DNA of 64,000 nt from Nostoc desertorum CM1-VF14 (GTDB lineage: Bacteria; Cyanobacteriota; Cyanobacteriia; Cyanobacteriales; Nostocaceae): contig JAHHHR010000008.1 of the NCBI GenBank assembly GCA_019359245.1, forward strand, positions 1 to 64,000, read 5' to 3'. This document shows, in pieces, positions 34,340-42,993 of the stretch; position 1 is the stretch's first letter, and every line of letters begins with the position of its first letter. Below the pieces are notes generated by a model. That model did no database searches. It had not been told where the DNA came from and saw nothing but the letters and a program-made list of their open reading frames with translations. Position numbers and translations under genes: made by a program.

Positions 34340-36148
34340 GTGGCTACTGTATTAAAATCTCATCGGGCATCAAGAAGGCGTAAACATCCAACGCATCCTC
34401 TCCAGCGTTTGCTTGAGTATGGACACCAGTATCGTAAACAAATTTGGCTGGCGACTACTTATTCTACCCTCAATAAATTTTTTGACTTAGCACCACCCGG
34501 CTTAATCGGCGTCGCGGTGGATGTGGTAGTTAAACAGCAGGATTCCATAATTGCCCAGTTAGGGGTACGCGATGTCTTTCAACAATTCTTGATTATCTCC
34601 TTCCTGACTGTCATCATTTGGATACTAGAATCTGTTTTTGAGTACGCCTACGCTCGACTTTGGCGGAATTTGGCTCAGAATATTCAACATGACTTGCGTT
34701 TGGATGCATACAAACATTTGCAAGAGTTGGAATTGGCTTATTTTGAAGAACGCAGCACTGGCGGTTTAATGTCTATCCTCAGTGATGATATTAACCAATT
34801 AGAGCGGTTTTTGGATGTGGGAGCAAATGATATTATCCAAGTTTCTGCAACTGTTCTAATTATTGGCGCTGCTTTTTTCATCTTGGCTCCTGATGTGGCG
34901 TGGATGGCTTTATCACCGATGCCATTTATCCTCTGGGGTTCTTTTGCTTATCAACGATTACTTGCACCTCGCTACGCTGATGTCCGGGAAAAAGTAGGTT
35001 TCCTAAATTCACGTTTGTCAAACAATATTAGTGGAATTACTACTATTAAAAGTTTCACTGCCGAAACTTATGAAGCTTCTCGTTTGGAATTAGATAGTAA
35101 CGCTTATCGGCAGAGCAACGCCAAGGCAATTACTCTTTCTGCTGCTTTTGTGCCTTTAATTCGGATGCTGATTTTGGTGGGTTTCACGGCATTATTATTA
35201 TATGGCGGGATGGCAGCAGTTTCTGGGAAAATGTCTGTAGGTACTTACAGCGTATTAGTATTTTTAATCCAGCGTTTGCTCTGGCCTTTAACAAGATTAG
35301 GCGAAACATTTGACCAATATCAACGCGCAATGGCTTCTACGAATCGAGTCATGAATTTGTTGGATACTCCTATTGCTATTCATACAGGTGATGTATCATT
35401 ACCAGTCAATGAAGTGCGCGGTGAAGTTCAATTTAAAAATGTTTATTTTGCCTATAAAGATAGATTTCCAGTAATTAAAAATCTGTCTTTAGATATTCCG
35501 GCGGGAAAAACCATTGCAATTGTCGGTTCTACTGGTTCTGGTAAAAGTACTTTAGTCAAACTTTTGTTGCGGTTATACGAAGTGCAAACGGGAAGCATTA
35601 CTCTTGATGGCATTGATTTGCAAAGTTTGAATTTACAAGATTTACGCCGTTGCATTGGTTTGGTTAGTCAAGATGTCTTTCTATTTCATGGTACTGTAGC
35701 GGAGAATATTGCTTATGGTAGCTTTGAAAATACAGAGCAAGAAATTATCACGGCGGCGAAGATAGCCGAGGCACACGAATTCATTATTAACTTGCCCCAA
35801 GGTTATGAGACAATTGTGGGGGAAAGGGGACAAAAGTTATCTGGTGGACAAAGACAACGGATTGCGATCGCTCGTGCAGTCTTGAAAAATCCCCCTATTC
35901 TGATTTTAGATGAAGCAACCTCAGCAGTGGATAATGAGACAGAAGCGGCAATCCAGCGATCGCTTGATAAGATTACAGTAGATAGAACTACAATTGCGAT
36001 CGCTCATCGTCTTTCCACCATCCGCAATGCCGATTGCATTTATGTCATGGAACATGGGAAATTAGTAGAGTCGGGAACCCATGAACAATTGCTGGAGAAA
36101 GACGGTATTTATTCCGGCCTCTGGCGTGTACAGTCAGGTTTGAGATAA
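34340..36148 (+). CDS. ABC exporter, fused membrane and ATPase domains
   Basis: The 602-residue half-transporter has an N-terminal membrane domain (about six helices, residues 35-340) and a C-terminal ATPase with Walker [10 protein letters not shown] (Lys402), the [16 protein letters not shown] signature at about 500, Walker [13 protein letters not shown] and the H-loop histidine in [10 protein letters not shown]. It should work as a homodimer in the cytoplasmic membrane. Similar cyanobacterial exporters move lipids, glycolipids or peptides; the substrate is unknown. Start codon: ATG at 34340 (shared with preceding GTGG repeat-free region). A 100-bp copy of its own ATPase region lies just upstream. 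Confidence 0.93.
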   Translation: MATVLKSHRASRRRKHPTHPLQRLLEYGHQYRKQIWLATTYSTLNKFFDLAPPGLIGVAVDVVVKQQDSIIAQLGVRDVFQQFLIISFLTVIIWILESVFEYAYARLWRNLAQNIQHDLRLDAYKHLQELELAYFEERSTGGLMSILSDDINQLERFLDVGANDIIQVSATVLIIGAAFFILAPDVAWMALSPMPFILWGSFAYQRLLAPRYADVREKVGFLNSRLSNNISGITTIKSFTAETYEASRLELDSNAYRQSNAKAITLSAAFVPLIRMLILVGFTALLLYGGMAAVSGKMSVGTYSVLVFLIQRLLWPLTRLGETFDQYQRAMASTNRVMNLLDTPIAIHTGDVSLPVNEVRGEVQFKNVYFAYKDRFPVIKNLSLDIPAGKTIAIVGSTGSGKSTLVKLLLRLYEVQTGSITLDGIDLQSLNLQDLRRCIGLVSQDVFLFHGTVAENIAYGSFENTEQEIITAAKIAEAHEFIINLPQGYETIVGERGQKLSGGQRQRIAIARAVLKNPPILILDEATSAVDNETEAAIQRSLDKITVDRTTIAIAHRLSTIRNADCIYVMEHGKLVESGTHEQLLEKDGIYSGLWRVQSGLR

Positions 36149-36187
36149 CTTTCGCGCAAAGTTTTGTGTCTTCATTACGAATTATTT

Positions 36188-36616
36188 ATGTTTTTTGGTA
36201 ATAGTCAACCAGAATCAGGTGATACTAAGTGGCGTCGCCAGTTGGATAAGTTTGTCAAAGCAAATCAGCAGGAATTAGCGGCGCTGTTTTGGGGATTGTG
36301 GTTAGCAAATGGTGACAGTCAAGGTACTGTTGGTATTGATTTGCAACCAACGCCGCATTTTGTTTATTGTCCGAAAGAGCAGATAGAGAATTTAAATATT
36401 AGAGTTGAAAATCGGCTGCAAGAAATTTTGGGAATTGTCGAGAATCACAAGCCGGAAGTGGAAGTTGTGATGATTGGGATTGGGAAGGGGGAAATTAAGT
36501 TAATTCAGTTTGCACCGGAACCAGCGCCACCGATTTGTTTTGAAGAAGTTGGGAAAGATGTGGATGGGTTGTTGGATGTGCTGGAAGAGAAGATGAGAGA
36601 GGAGATTGTTTTTTAA
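36188..36616 (+). CDS. CcmS-like small protein (putative carboxysome assembly factor)
   Basis: The 142-residue acidic protein has the pattern KWRRQLDKFVKANQQELAAL, then FWGLWLANGD, IGIDLQPTPHFV, and IGIGKGEIKLIQFAPEPAPP. This resembles, from memory, the cyanobacterial protein family that includes the beta-carboxysome assembly chaperone CcmS, which handles the shell protein CcmK1. The identification rests on recalled sequence similarity and is only moderately sure. ATG 36188 is the natural start, 39 bp after the ABC gene, so the two may be co-transcribed. The stop runs into an AACGCAAAGAGACACAGAGG repeat. Confidence 0.55.
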   Translation: MFFGNSQPESGDTKWRRQLDKFVKANQQELAALFWGLWLANGDSQGTVGIDLQPTPHFVYCPKEQIENLNIRVENRLQEILGIVENHKPEVEVVMIGIGKGEIKLIQFAPEPAPPICFEEVGKDVDGLLDVLEEKMREEIVF

Positions 36617-36765
36617 CGCAAAGAGACACAGAGGGAAGCGCAGAGGAATGCGGAGGAAGATAAGAAGTCTGCGCTTGTTGTTTAGTTGATTGCTTTGTAG
36701 AAATCTGGTTAAGTTAGATTTTCGGCACAATGCCAGATAAGTCAGTCTGAAATCTAAAATTGGTA

Positions 36766-37197
36766 TTACTTACGCACTTGGCCGCTAAATCCGGCTGCTT
36801 TAAACTGCTTGAGCTTCAACGGAGTAGGCTGATTTGCAGGTACAGAAATTCTCAATTCAAAGTCGCTAATGCCTGGTGGGACCTCAGCAATAGAACCTAA
36901 GCGAGTGCGGTTTTGCATTACCGAGTCATTGTTGGCATCATAGATGCGTCCAAAAATATCTGCGTCGTAGACTGTTTTGTAAGTGCCATTTTCTGCCTTG
37001 CCAAAGACAAGAAAACAATTAGCAGCCGCGCTACCACTACTGATAACAGCCCCTTGTGCTAGTTCTGGTGGACAATCTTTATAAGAAACATCAAATAATC
37101 TAATCTGTGTCAGTGCTACAGCAGAGGGAGTAATCACCCACGATAGAAAGGTGATGAGACAGGAAATAAAAACGACCGTGAGTGAGCGCAAGCGCAT
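36766..37197 (-). CDS. exported hypothetical protein
   Basis: The 143-residue protein has a basic N-terminus and hydrophobic signal (MRLRSLTVVFISCLITFLSW...AVA) and a mature part with two cysteines (KDCPPELAQG and AAANCFLVFG) that may form a disulfide. The rest is beta-rich: GKAENGTYKTVYDADIFGRI and EVPPGISDFELRISVPANQP. I recall similar proteins only in cyanobacteria and cannot assign a function. It is monocistronic; the divergent neighbour at 37332 starts 135 bp away. Confidence 0.7.
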   Translation of the reverse strand: MRLRSLTVVFISCLITFLSWVITPSAVALTQIRLFDVSYKDCPPELAQGAVISSGSAAANCFLVFGKAENGTYKTVYDADIFGRIYDANNDSVMQNRTRLGSIAEVPPGISDFELRISVPANQPTPLKLKQFKAAGFSGQVRK

Positions 37198-37331
37198 AAA
37201 AGACTCCGTGGCTTAATCTAACAATATGTAACTTATAACCTCAGCTTACCTGACTTTAACTACAAGGGATTGAAGACTTTTATTTAACCTTTGCAATAAT
37301 TAGGGAAATAACCCTCAATTGCTATTAAATT

Positions 37332-37943
37332 ATGACTCCAGATGAGATTGAAGCATCTATGCTCGCAGCCTTTAATGATTGTGATGCAGCAAGCTGTCCT
37401 CTCACTGACACGCAGAAAGAGATATTACTGCAAGTCGTGGAGCAAATTCAGGGAAATTCTACCTCTAGAGCGTCAGCTATTGCTAATCCCTTAGACGAAC
37501 TTACTCCAGAGGAGTTAGAAGCATTTTTACAGTTTGTTAAGGATGAAGAACAACGCAACCGCACTTGGAAAGTGCAATTACTCAACGACTGGCTACTAGA
37601 AAATGACTCTGGAACAGTACAATTTATTCGGCAACGTTATGGTTTACAGTGGCTGAACCGTGTAGAGTCATATCATTTTGATAAGTATTCTTATTTTGAA
37701 GATGCACTAAAACTAAGAATAGGCGATCGCATTGAAGTTTCCAATGCACTATGGGAATGGGTGCAAGAGGATGGGCCTTGTAAGCGCGAATGGTTTCCCT
37801 GTATGGTGATTAAGGTCGAGGAAATTAACAATGGTGATGATTCCTCTACTAACTGCGTCGTCCGCTTCTTCAACGGCGCTGAGTATGAAATTCAAGGAAT
37901 TTACGAATGGAATCGCTATAACTGGCGCTGGCCGCAGAAATAG
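37332..37943 (+). CDS. conserved hypothetical protein
   Basis: The 203-residue acidic protein is not in a family I can name. The N-terminal third is helical (DTQKEILLQVVEQIQGN, LTPEELEAFLQFVKDEEQR). The middle contains NDWLLENDSGTVQFIRQRYG, and the C-terminal third is tryptophan-rich with an SH3-like strand pattern (IGDRIEVSNALWEWVQEDG, EWFPCMVIKVEE, CVVRFFNGAEYEIQ). The gene begins with a plain ATG 25 bp after a GAAGAC-like spacer. It is followed directly by a 21-bp tandem repeat array. Confidence 0.7.
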   Translation: MTPDEIEASMLAAFNDCDAASCPLTDTQKEILLQVVEQIQGNSTSRASAIANPLDELTPEELEAFLQFVKDEEQRNRTWKVQLLNDWLLENDSGTVQFIRQRYGLQWLNRVESYHFDKYSYFEDALKLRIGDRIEVSNALWEWVQEDGPCKREWFPCMVIKVEEINNGDDSSTNCVVRFFNGAEYEIQGIYEWNRYNWRWPQK

Positions 37944-37960
37944 TTAGGAGTAAATCTCAT

Positions 37961-38254
37961 TGAGTCTTTGATACTCGTGGATGAGCCTTTGATACTCGTG
38001 GATGAGCCTTTTATACTCGTGAATGAGTCTTTGATACTCGCGGACGAGTCTTTGATACTCGTGAATGAGCCTTTGATACTCGCGGACGAGTTTTTGATAC
38101 TTGTGGACGAGCCTTTAATACTCGCGGACGAGTCTTTTATACTCGTGGACGAGTCTTTTATACTCGTGAATGAGTCTTTGATACTCGCGAACGAGTCTTT
38201 GATACTCATGAATGAGTTTTTGAACTCCATTAATGAGCCTTTATGCTCTAACTG
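37961..38254. repeat. 21-bp tandem repeat array, about 14 units
   Basis: Thirteen clear units of 21 bp plus one degenerate unit run from 37961. Typical units are TGAGTCTTTGATACTCGTGGA and CGAGTCTTTGATACTCGCGGA. The unit junctions form palindromes such as ACTCGCGGACGAGT. Because the period is divisible by three, both strands stay open for about 100 codons (for example an SIKDSFT-like frame on the minus strand), but start and context make coding unlikely. It separates the hypothetical gene from the convergent hydrolase gene. Confidence 0.9.
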
Positions 38255-38273
38255 CTGTTGTACGTTGATGAAA

Positions 38274-39476
38274 TTACTGCTTGAACAACGCCCAAGCCAA
38301 AAACCTTTCAGTATGATATAACGCTAATTGATTGCTCACACCATTAAAAACGGCATCAAAAGCGTGTTCTGCCCAAGGAATTTCTAGAAAAACCGCAGTG
38401 TTGCCAGAGTTATGTAAACGTTCGTACATTTGTTTACCAAATCGCGCTTCTACCAAATGGTCACGACTGCCGTAAATTAATAAAGTTGGTGGTAAAGGGT
38501 GCGTTAGATAATTTATTGGTGAAGCAATTTTATATTGATTAGGCAATTCTTCTAATGAACCACCCATAAATGCTTTTAAAACAGCGCGGGTGTTGATAGG
38601 ATCGGGAAATGGCGGTGTTTTGTATCCTCCAGGCAAGTTAACAGGGCCGTAATAGTTCACCACAGCCCGAATGGGTGGTGCATCTGGTTGATAAGCCGCT
38701 AGCATTGCTAGGTGCGCTCCCGCAGAACGTCCTATAAGTACCATACGTTCTGAATCGGCTTCATAAGCTGCTGCATTTTTGCGAATAAAATTCAAGGCTG
38801 TACGCACATCATCTAACTGAGATGGAAACCGATATTTAGGTGCGTGTCGATAGTCGATCGCAAATACTGTATATCCCTGATGAGCGATATATTGATTAAA
38901 CTCGGCATTTGCATGAGGGTTACCGTATTGCCAAGCTCCACCATAAATTGCTACCACTGCTGGATATTTCCCTACCTCTGAGGGTTGGTAGACTTCCATT
39001 TTTAAAGGCACTCCCGCAGGAGAAGCAAAAACAATATCTTTTTTATGACGCGTTTTACCTAATCCAATACCCCGGAAGGAATTAACTAAATCAAAGGGAT
39101 GGGTTTGCATCTTTGCCCTTACTTGGGCTGGAATTTGCTCTAGATAATTTGCTCCCAACCCTTGCTTCATCGCTTTAGACATCTGCATTTGAGTTAGTGG
39201 GATATTCATTAGCACCCATGCACAAATTAGGAATCCTATTAAGCTGAAAATACAAGCTAAACGTTGTAATTTACGGCGACGGATGTAGAAGAAAGCAAGT
39301 AAGAAAAAAAGCAAATTTAATAACAATAACCAAGGACTGACTTCTGGCGCTCCTACTGCTAGGGTAAGTAAAAACATATTTGGAGCCGGAAGAAGAATCC
39401 AAGAGCTAAGAAATAGACTTGCAAAACTGAGTAATAATGCAAGCCATGAGAAAACTATTTTGGGTTTGGATAACAT
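38274..39476 (-). CDS. membrane-anchored alpha/beta hydrolase
   Basis: The 400-residue protein has three to four hydrophobic segments in the first 115 residues (LLSFASLFLSSWILL, LLLLNLLFFLLAFFYI, IFSLIGFLICAWVLM) and then an alpha/beta-hydrolase domain. That domain has the oxyanion motif YGGAWQYGN, the nucleophile elbow GRSAGAHLA and the C-terminal AEHAFDAVF carrying the catalytic histidine; the acid is in YGSRDHLVEARF. It fits the hormone-sensitive-lipase/esterase (fold-3) group. Substrate is unknown. It runs toward the repeat array and lies downstream of aroE in the same direction, separated by a large hairpin. Confidence 0.88.
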   Translation of the reverse strand: MLSKPKIVFSWLALLLSFASLFLSSWILLPAPNMFLLTLAVGAPEVSPWLLLLNLLFFLLAFFYIRRRKLQRLACIFSLIGFLICAWVLMNIPLTQMQMSKAMKQGLGANYLEQIPAQVRAKMQTHPFDLVNSFRGIGLGKTRHKKDIVFASPAGVPLKMEVYQPSEVGKYPAVVAIYGGAWQYGNPHANAEFNQYIAHQGYTVFAIDYRHAPKYRFPSQLDDVRTALNFIRKNAAAYEADSERMVLIGRSAGAHLAMLAAYQPDAPPIRAVVNYYGPVNLPGGYKTPPFPDPINTRAVLKAFMGGSLEELPNQYKIASPINYLTHPLPPTLLIYGSRDHLVEARFGKQMYERLHNSGNTAVFLEIPWAEHAFDAVFNGVSNQLALYHTERFLAWALFKQ

Positions 39477-39503
39477 AAATCTTATAGTGATTACTCATAA
39501 TAA

Positions 39504-39577
39504 AAGAACCCCACCCCGCCAAAGCTATGCTTTGTCTCCCCTCCCCGCAGGCGGGGAGGGGTTGGGGGTGGGGTTCT
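39504..39577. repeat. nested inverted repeat between aroE and hydrolase gene
   Basis: The outer arms AAGAACCCCACCCC and GGGGTGGGGTTCTT enclose an inner perfect hairpin CCCCTCCCCGCAGGCGGGGAGGGG (39538-39561). This is a very stable structure in the 111-bp spacer. It is a dispersed Nostoc-type repeat and may block read-through from aroE. Confidence 0.8.
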
Positions 39578-39587
39578 TCCGATTTGA

Positions 39588-40538
39588 TTAACCTAAACCT
39601 AAGTGCTTTTGCAATGCTTGGCGCATCACTTCTACAGGCACTATTTCCTGCTGTAACCAAATTTTTAATGCTGCTACTCCTTGCTGGACAAGCATTTCTA
39701 AGCCATCGATCGCAATTGCGCCTTGTTTTTCTGCTTGCTTTAAAAATTGCGTCGGTTTCGGAATATATATCAAATCATAAGCGATCGCACCCTTTGGTAA
39801 ATTCGCTATTTCCTCTCCACTCAAAGGCGACTCATTAACCTTGGGATACATCCCTACGGGAGTTGTGTTTACCAGCAGATTAGCTTGGGGAATTAACTTT
39901 GGCAATTCTTCCCATTGATGAACTTGTAAATTTTCACTTATGGGTGAATTGCTCCAACTATTGCTAAATTCTTGTAATCTCTGCACATTCCGCCCAACAA
40001 CATGAATTTTCGCAAAACCTAATTGGTGACAACCTGCTACAACTGCTCTAGCTGCGCCACCATTGCCTAAAATTACTGCTACCTTCTGACTCCAATCTTG
40101 CTTATACGTTGTCTGCAAAGGAGCGACAAATCCTTCTATATCTGTGTTTGTCCCCACCCATTGATTATTTTGGCGACTAACGGTATTCACTGCACCGATA
40201 GCTTGAGCAAGAGGGGTAATTTCTGAAAGCAGAGGCATGATTGCCTGTTTGTGGGGGATTGTAACACTAAAGCCGACAACATCAATAGCCGCAAAACCTG
40301 CGATCGCTACTTCTAAATTCTCTGGTGCTATAGGAAAGGGAAGATAAACGTAATCTAATCCTAAATTAGCGATGTCTTCTCTACCAGAGGCTTCTCTTTC
40401 AGAGACGCTAACGCGAACGCCAACGACGAGCTGCGCTAACGCTGCATTATGCATCACTGGCGAGAGCGAATGCTCCACCGGATGTCCAATTACCCCTAAT
40501 AGCTTAGTTTTGCCTGTAATTAATCTTTCTTTAGTCAT
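39588..40538 (-). CDS. aroE: shikimate dehydrogenase with an in-frame repeat insertion
   Basis: The 316-residue protein is shikimate dehydrogenase (EC 1.1.1.25), which makes shikimate from 3-dehydroshikimate with NADPH. Visible motifs are GVIGHPVEHSLSPVMHNAAL (substrate site), VTIPHKQAIM with the catalytic lysine, NTVSRQNNQWVGTNTDIEGF, and the nucleotide loop LGNGGAARAVV. Family members are about 285-290 residues; the excess is an insert of about 22 residues (VVGVRVSVSEREASGREDIA) between residues 37 and 60, replacing a direct ALAQL-GLDYVYLPF junction. The insert is encoded by an interspersed repeat at 40362-40427. It is divergent from the gene at 40644. Confidence 0.93.
   Translation of the reverse strand: MTKERLITGKTKLLGVIGHPVEHSLSPVMHNAALAQLVVGVRVSVSEREASGREDIANLGLDYVYLPFPIAPENLEVAIAGFAAIDVVGFSVTIPHKQAIMPLLSEITPLAQAIGAVNTVSRQNNQWVGTNTDIEGFVAPLQTTYKQDWSQKVAVILGNGGAARAVVAGCHQLGFAKIHVVGRNVQRLQEFSNSWSNSPISENLQVHQWEELPKLIPQANLLVNTTPVGMYPKVNESPLSGEEIANLPKGAIAYDLIYIPKPTQFLKQAEKQGAIAIDGLEMLVQQGVAALKIWLQQEIVPVEVMRQALQKHLGLG
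40362..40427 (-). repeat. interspersed repeat inside aroE
   Basis: About 66 bp inside aroE carry the same TTCTCTnCnAGAGGCTTC block as the intergenic repeat at 24669, and GACGAGCTnCGC-type sequence found in spacers. It maintains the reading frame and adds about 22 residues. Boundaries are estimated from the expected protein alignment and may be off by a few bases. Confidence 0.75.
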
Positions 40539-40643
40539 TATTTATTAGTTATTAGTCATTAGTGATTTCCCTCCAACCCTCCTGCTCCCCCACTCTTCCG
40601 ACTAGCATACAATTATTAAAGCTACTTAACAATTCTTTAAATC

Positions 40644-41582
40644 ATGCAGGCAAATACAGCCTCCTCTACAACCCCAATTCCTGGTAAATATTGGCAGTGG
40701 CGCGGGCACAATGTTTACTATGTGCGTGCGGGAGAGAAGCAAGCGCAACGTCCGCCCTTGCTTTTGATACATGGATTTGGTGCTTCCACAGACCACTGGC
40801 GCAAGAATATCACAGGATTGTGTCAAGATTTTGAAGTATTTGCGATCGATCTTTTAGGATTCGGGCGATCGGCAAAACCAAAATTGCAGTATAGTGCCGA
40901 CTTGTGGCGTGACCAACTCCATGATTTTATCAGTGAAGTAATTGGTCAAAAAGCGGTATTAGCTGGTAATTCTCTTGGTGGCTACGCTGGCTTGTGTGTG
41001 GCAGCGCAACGTCCCGATAGTGCGGCTGGTTTAGTTTTGCTCAATAGTGCAGGGCCTTTTAGCGAAAGCCAGCCTACACCTGAGCCGGAAGCTTTACAAT
41101 CAGAAATTCAGCCTCCTAAACAACCCGCTACTTTGCAGAAACTTCTTGGTGACGGCACTAAGTGGATTTTTCAACAACCTTTAGCCCAGTTTTTGTTATT
41201 TCAATACGTGCGACAAGGTTGGGTAATTCGTCAAACTTTAGAAAAAGTTTATCTTGACAAAAGTGCCATTACAGATCAGTTAGTAGAAGAAATTGCTCGC
41301 CCTGCTTACGATCCTGGTGCAATGGAAGTATTTGTGTCAGTCTTTAGCACTCCTCAAGGGGAAAAAGTTGATCTGCTACTAAAGCAATTAACTTGTCCAT
41401 TGTTGATGTTGTGGGGAGAAGCAGACCCTTGGATGAATGCTAGAGAACGTTCCCAAAAGTTTCGTCAATATTATCCTGAACTCACAGAGCATTTCCTAAC
41501 AGCCGGTCATTGTCCCCATGATGAAGTACCCGATAAAGTAAACCAACTTTTAGGCGATTGGGCTTTGGCTATTAGCAAGTGA
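40644..41582 (+). CDS. alpha/beta fold hydrolase
   Basis: The 312-residue protein has the classic fold: LLLIHGFGASTDHWRKN (oxyanion hole), GNSLGGYAGLCVA (nucleophile Ser), LMLWGEADPWMN (acid) and LTAGHCPHDEVPD (histidine). The GNSLGGY elbow and HCPHDE end are shared with cyanobacterial and chloroplast hydrolases related to pheophytinase, so a chlorophyll-derivative or ester substrate is possible, but this is inference. No signal peptide is present. AATTC before the ATG gives no ribosome binding site evidence. It is divergent from aroE. Confidence 0.88.
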   Translation: MQANTASSTTPIPGKYWQWRGHNVYYVRAGEKQAQRPPLLLIHGFGASTDHWRKNITGLCQDFEVFAIDLLGFGRSAKPKLQYSADLWRDQLHDFISEVIGQKAVLAGNSLGGYAGLCVAAQRPDSAAGLVLLNSAGPFSESQPTPEPEALQSEIQPPKQPATLQKLLGDGTKWIFQQPLAQFLLFQYVRQGWVIRQTLEKVYLDKSAITDQLVEEIARPAYDPGAMEVFVSVFSTPQGEKVDLLLKQLTCPLLMLWGEADPWMNARERSQKFRQYYPELTEHFLTAGHCPHDEVPDKVNQLLGDWALAISK

Positions 41583-41631
41583 TACGAACCTCTCCTGCCT
41601 TGAACTAAACTTCAAGTCTGTCCCTCTCCTT

Positions 41632-41805
41632 GGGACTTTCAAATAAAAAAATATCCCATCGCTTTTAAAGCAGGGGAGCAGGGGAGCAGGGGGCAGGGGG
41701 CAGGGGGCAGGGGGTAGGGGGTAGGGGGCAGGGGAGCAGGGGAGCAGGGGGAGGGAAAGCCGTTGTGGTTCCAAAAATTGGATAATTTATTTTTTGGAGT
41801 TTCCT
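41632..41805. mobile_element. MITE-like element, copy B (about 174 bp)
   Basis: Left end GGGACTTTCAAATAAAAAAA and right end GGATAATTTATTTTTTGGAG match the ends of copy A at 11534-11685 and are inverted repeats of each other. The interior is a GGGGAGCA/GGGGGCA short tandem repeat (41674-41757). It has split an interspersed repeat at CCCTCTCCT, which suggests insertion after that repeat. No coding frame is present. Confidence 0.7.
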
Positions 41806-41880
41806 TAGGGGGACTTTGAGAGCTTTATGCCCTCATTTTTAAGGGGGGTTGGGGGGATCAAAAGGCTGTAGCGCAACTCT

Positions 41881-42017
41881 AGAAGACTTGTGAATACACC
41901 GTAGCCTTAATAAGGAGAGAGACTGGTTTTACTTAGTAAAACCAGGGTTAGGTATCTCAGTGGCTCTGAGACTTAACCGGAAATTACATTTAGAAAGACT
42001 TATGTATACACCGTAGC
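41881..42017. repeat. structured repeat with flanking direct repeats
   Basis: The near-identical segments GACTTGTGAATACACCGTAG (41885-41904) and GACTTATGTATACACCGTAG (41997-42016) flank a perfect 11-bp-arm palindrome CTGGTTTTACT-T-AGTAAAACCAG (41923-41945) and a second hairpin (GGTTAGGTATCTCAG...CTGAGACTTAACC, 41946-41979). The layout suggests a dispersed repeat element or folded transcript. Confidence 0.65.
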
Positions 42018-42041
42018 CAACTGGCTCCCTTTCTTCCTTGT

Positions 42042-42692
42042 TTATAACAATCCCTCAAATTCGGCGAATTTACGCAAACGTGGTAAACATTGGCGCTGAT
42101 AAAAACTGCTTAATGTCGGAATTGACAGCCCAAATTCCTCAGATAATTCTTTCCAGCTAACTTCCGGGGGTAAGCGTTTGAGAATTAACACCTGACAATT
42201 CACATCTGGACGCCCTTTTATGTAAGTACCGCACAGTTCTCCTTCGGAATCTGTCTTAGCCCATATCTCCAATTCTTCCAAAATAGGAGGTGCTTGGGGC
42301 ATAGCTGGGAGGTTATCTACAGGATCAATGGGTTCTCTTGTTCCACCTGATATAGATTGACGAACCCGAAGGGGGACTGTCGTGGATTGTTCCCGATTTT
42401 GGTTAATGTAAAAGTCTTGTAATCTCCGTTTTAGGTAAGCATTTAGCCAGGTGATTACACTGCCACAACTGGGATCATAGGTTTGACCAGTCAAACCTTC
42501 ACAAACATTGCGGCAGAAATACAACCAAGTTTGTTGTAATGCATCTTGATAGTAGAGAGTATTTTCTCTCCAGAGTCTATTTGCTGTCAAGCGAATAATT
42601 TGCGTGAGCAGCTTCTGACGCTGAGGACTTCCAAGTGGGTGTCCACAGGCTTCGGTAACTAAGCGGCGTAGCTGTTCATCGAATTGAACCAT
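42042..42692 (-). CDS. sigma-70-like regulatory protein
   Basis: The 216-residue protein resembles sigma factor regions: LYYQDALQQTWLYFCRNVC is a region-2-like helix with the conserved aromatic pair, ITWLNAYLKRRLQDFYINQN a core-binding helix, and SWKELSEEFGLSIPTLSSFY plus QRQCLPRLRKFAEFE forms a region-4-like helix-turn-helix. The middle linker is Pro-rich (DPVDNLPAMPQAPPI). It lacks region 1 and is shorter than housekeeping sigma factors, like the ECF-type or sigma-like proteins common in Nostoc. Target promoters are unknown. No anti-sigma gene is adjacent. Confidence 0.75.
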   Translation of the reverse strand: MVQFDEQLRRLVTEACGHPLGSPQRQKLLTQIIRLTANRLWRENTLYYQDALQQTWLYFCRNVCEGLTGQTYDPSCGSVITWLNAYLKRRLQDFYINQNREQSTTVPLRVRQSISGGTREPIDPVDNLPAMPQAPPILEELEIWAKTDSEGELCGTYIKGRPDVNCQVLILKRLPPEVSWKELSEEFGLSIPTLSSFYQRQCLPRLRKFAEFEGLL

Positions 42693-42993
42693 GACAATCT
42701 TGGCGAAGAAAGCAAGAATATCTTAGTATTGCCTATAACAACGCCTTAAAAAACACCTTTGGTGAAGATGGTATCTCTTTTCTCAAAGGATTGAGGATTT
42801 AGTCATTTCTTCCAATCCCCAGCGATGCACTGACTTGTAATGAGCTTGTCCTGAGCGTAGCCGTAAAGCCTGCGGCATAGCAACGCTTCGGGCGCAGCCT
42901 CTCCAAAAGTTGGGCATAGTCGAAGTAGCTCTTTGGGGGTCTTGCTACGCGTAACGTCCCGTACGGAGTACCCCCAATCTCTAATTTTTTCAA
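42693..42993. other. spacer with an interspersed repeat cluster
   Basis: The 301-bp spacer contains the repeat at 42859-42911 shared with 26050-26103, and GGGGGTCTTGCTACGCGTAA (42935-42954), the inverse of the sequence inside MITE copy A (11559-11598). Minus-strand open frames across it consist of repeat sequence. Confidence 0.6.
42859..42911. repeat. interspersed repeat shared with 26050-26103
   Basis: Starts AGCCGTAAAGCCTGCGGCAT and includes GGGCGCAGCCTCTCCAAAAG. It is a near copy of the segment at 26050-26103. Confidence 0.7.

Larger units (their letters stand above)
41583..42041. other. spacer composed almost entirely of repeats
   Basis: The 459-bp region holds, in order, an interspersed repeat (ACCTCTCCTGCCTTGAACTA, 41587-41630) also found inverted at 57427-57488, the MITE-like copy B (41632-41805), and a structured repeat pair at 41881-42017. 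No gene was seen. Confidence 0.7.

Noticed and set aside
37916..38230. long minus-strand frame of SIKDSFTSIKDS repeats
   Set aside because: It exists only because the 21-bp array has a period divisible by three; start and context do not support a gene.
39406..39660. 84-codon minus-strand open frame between aroE and the hydrolase gene
   Set aside because: It crosses a GC-rich palindrome and overlaps both genes.
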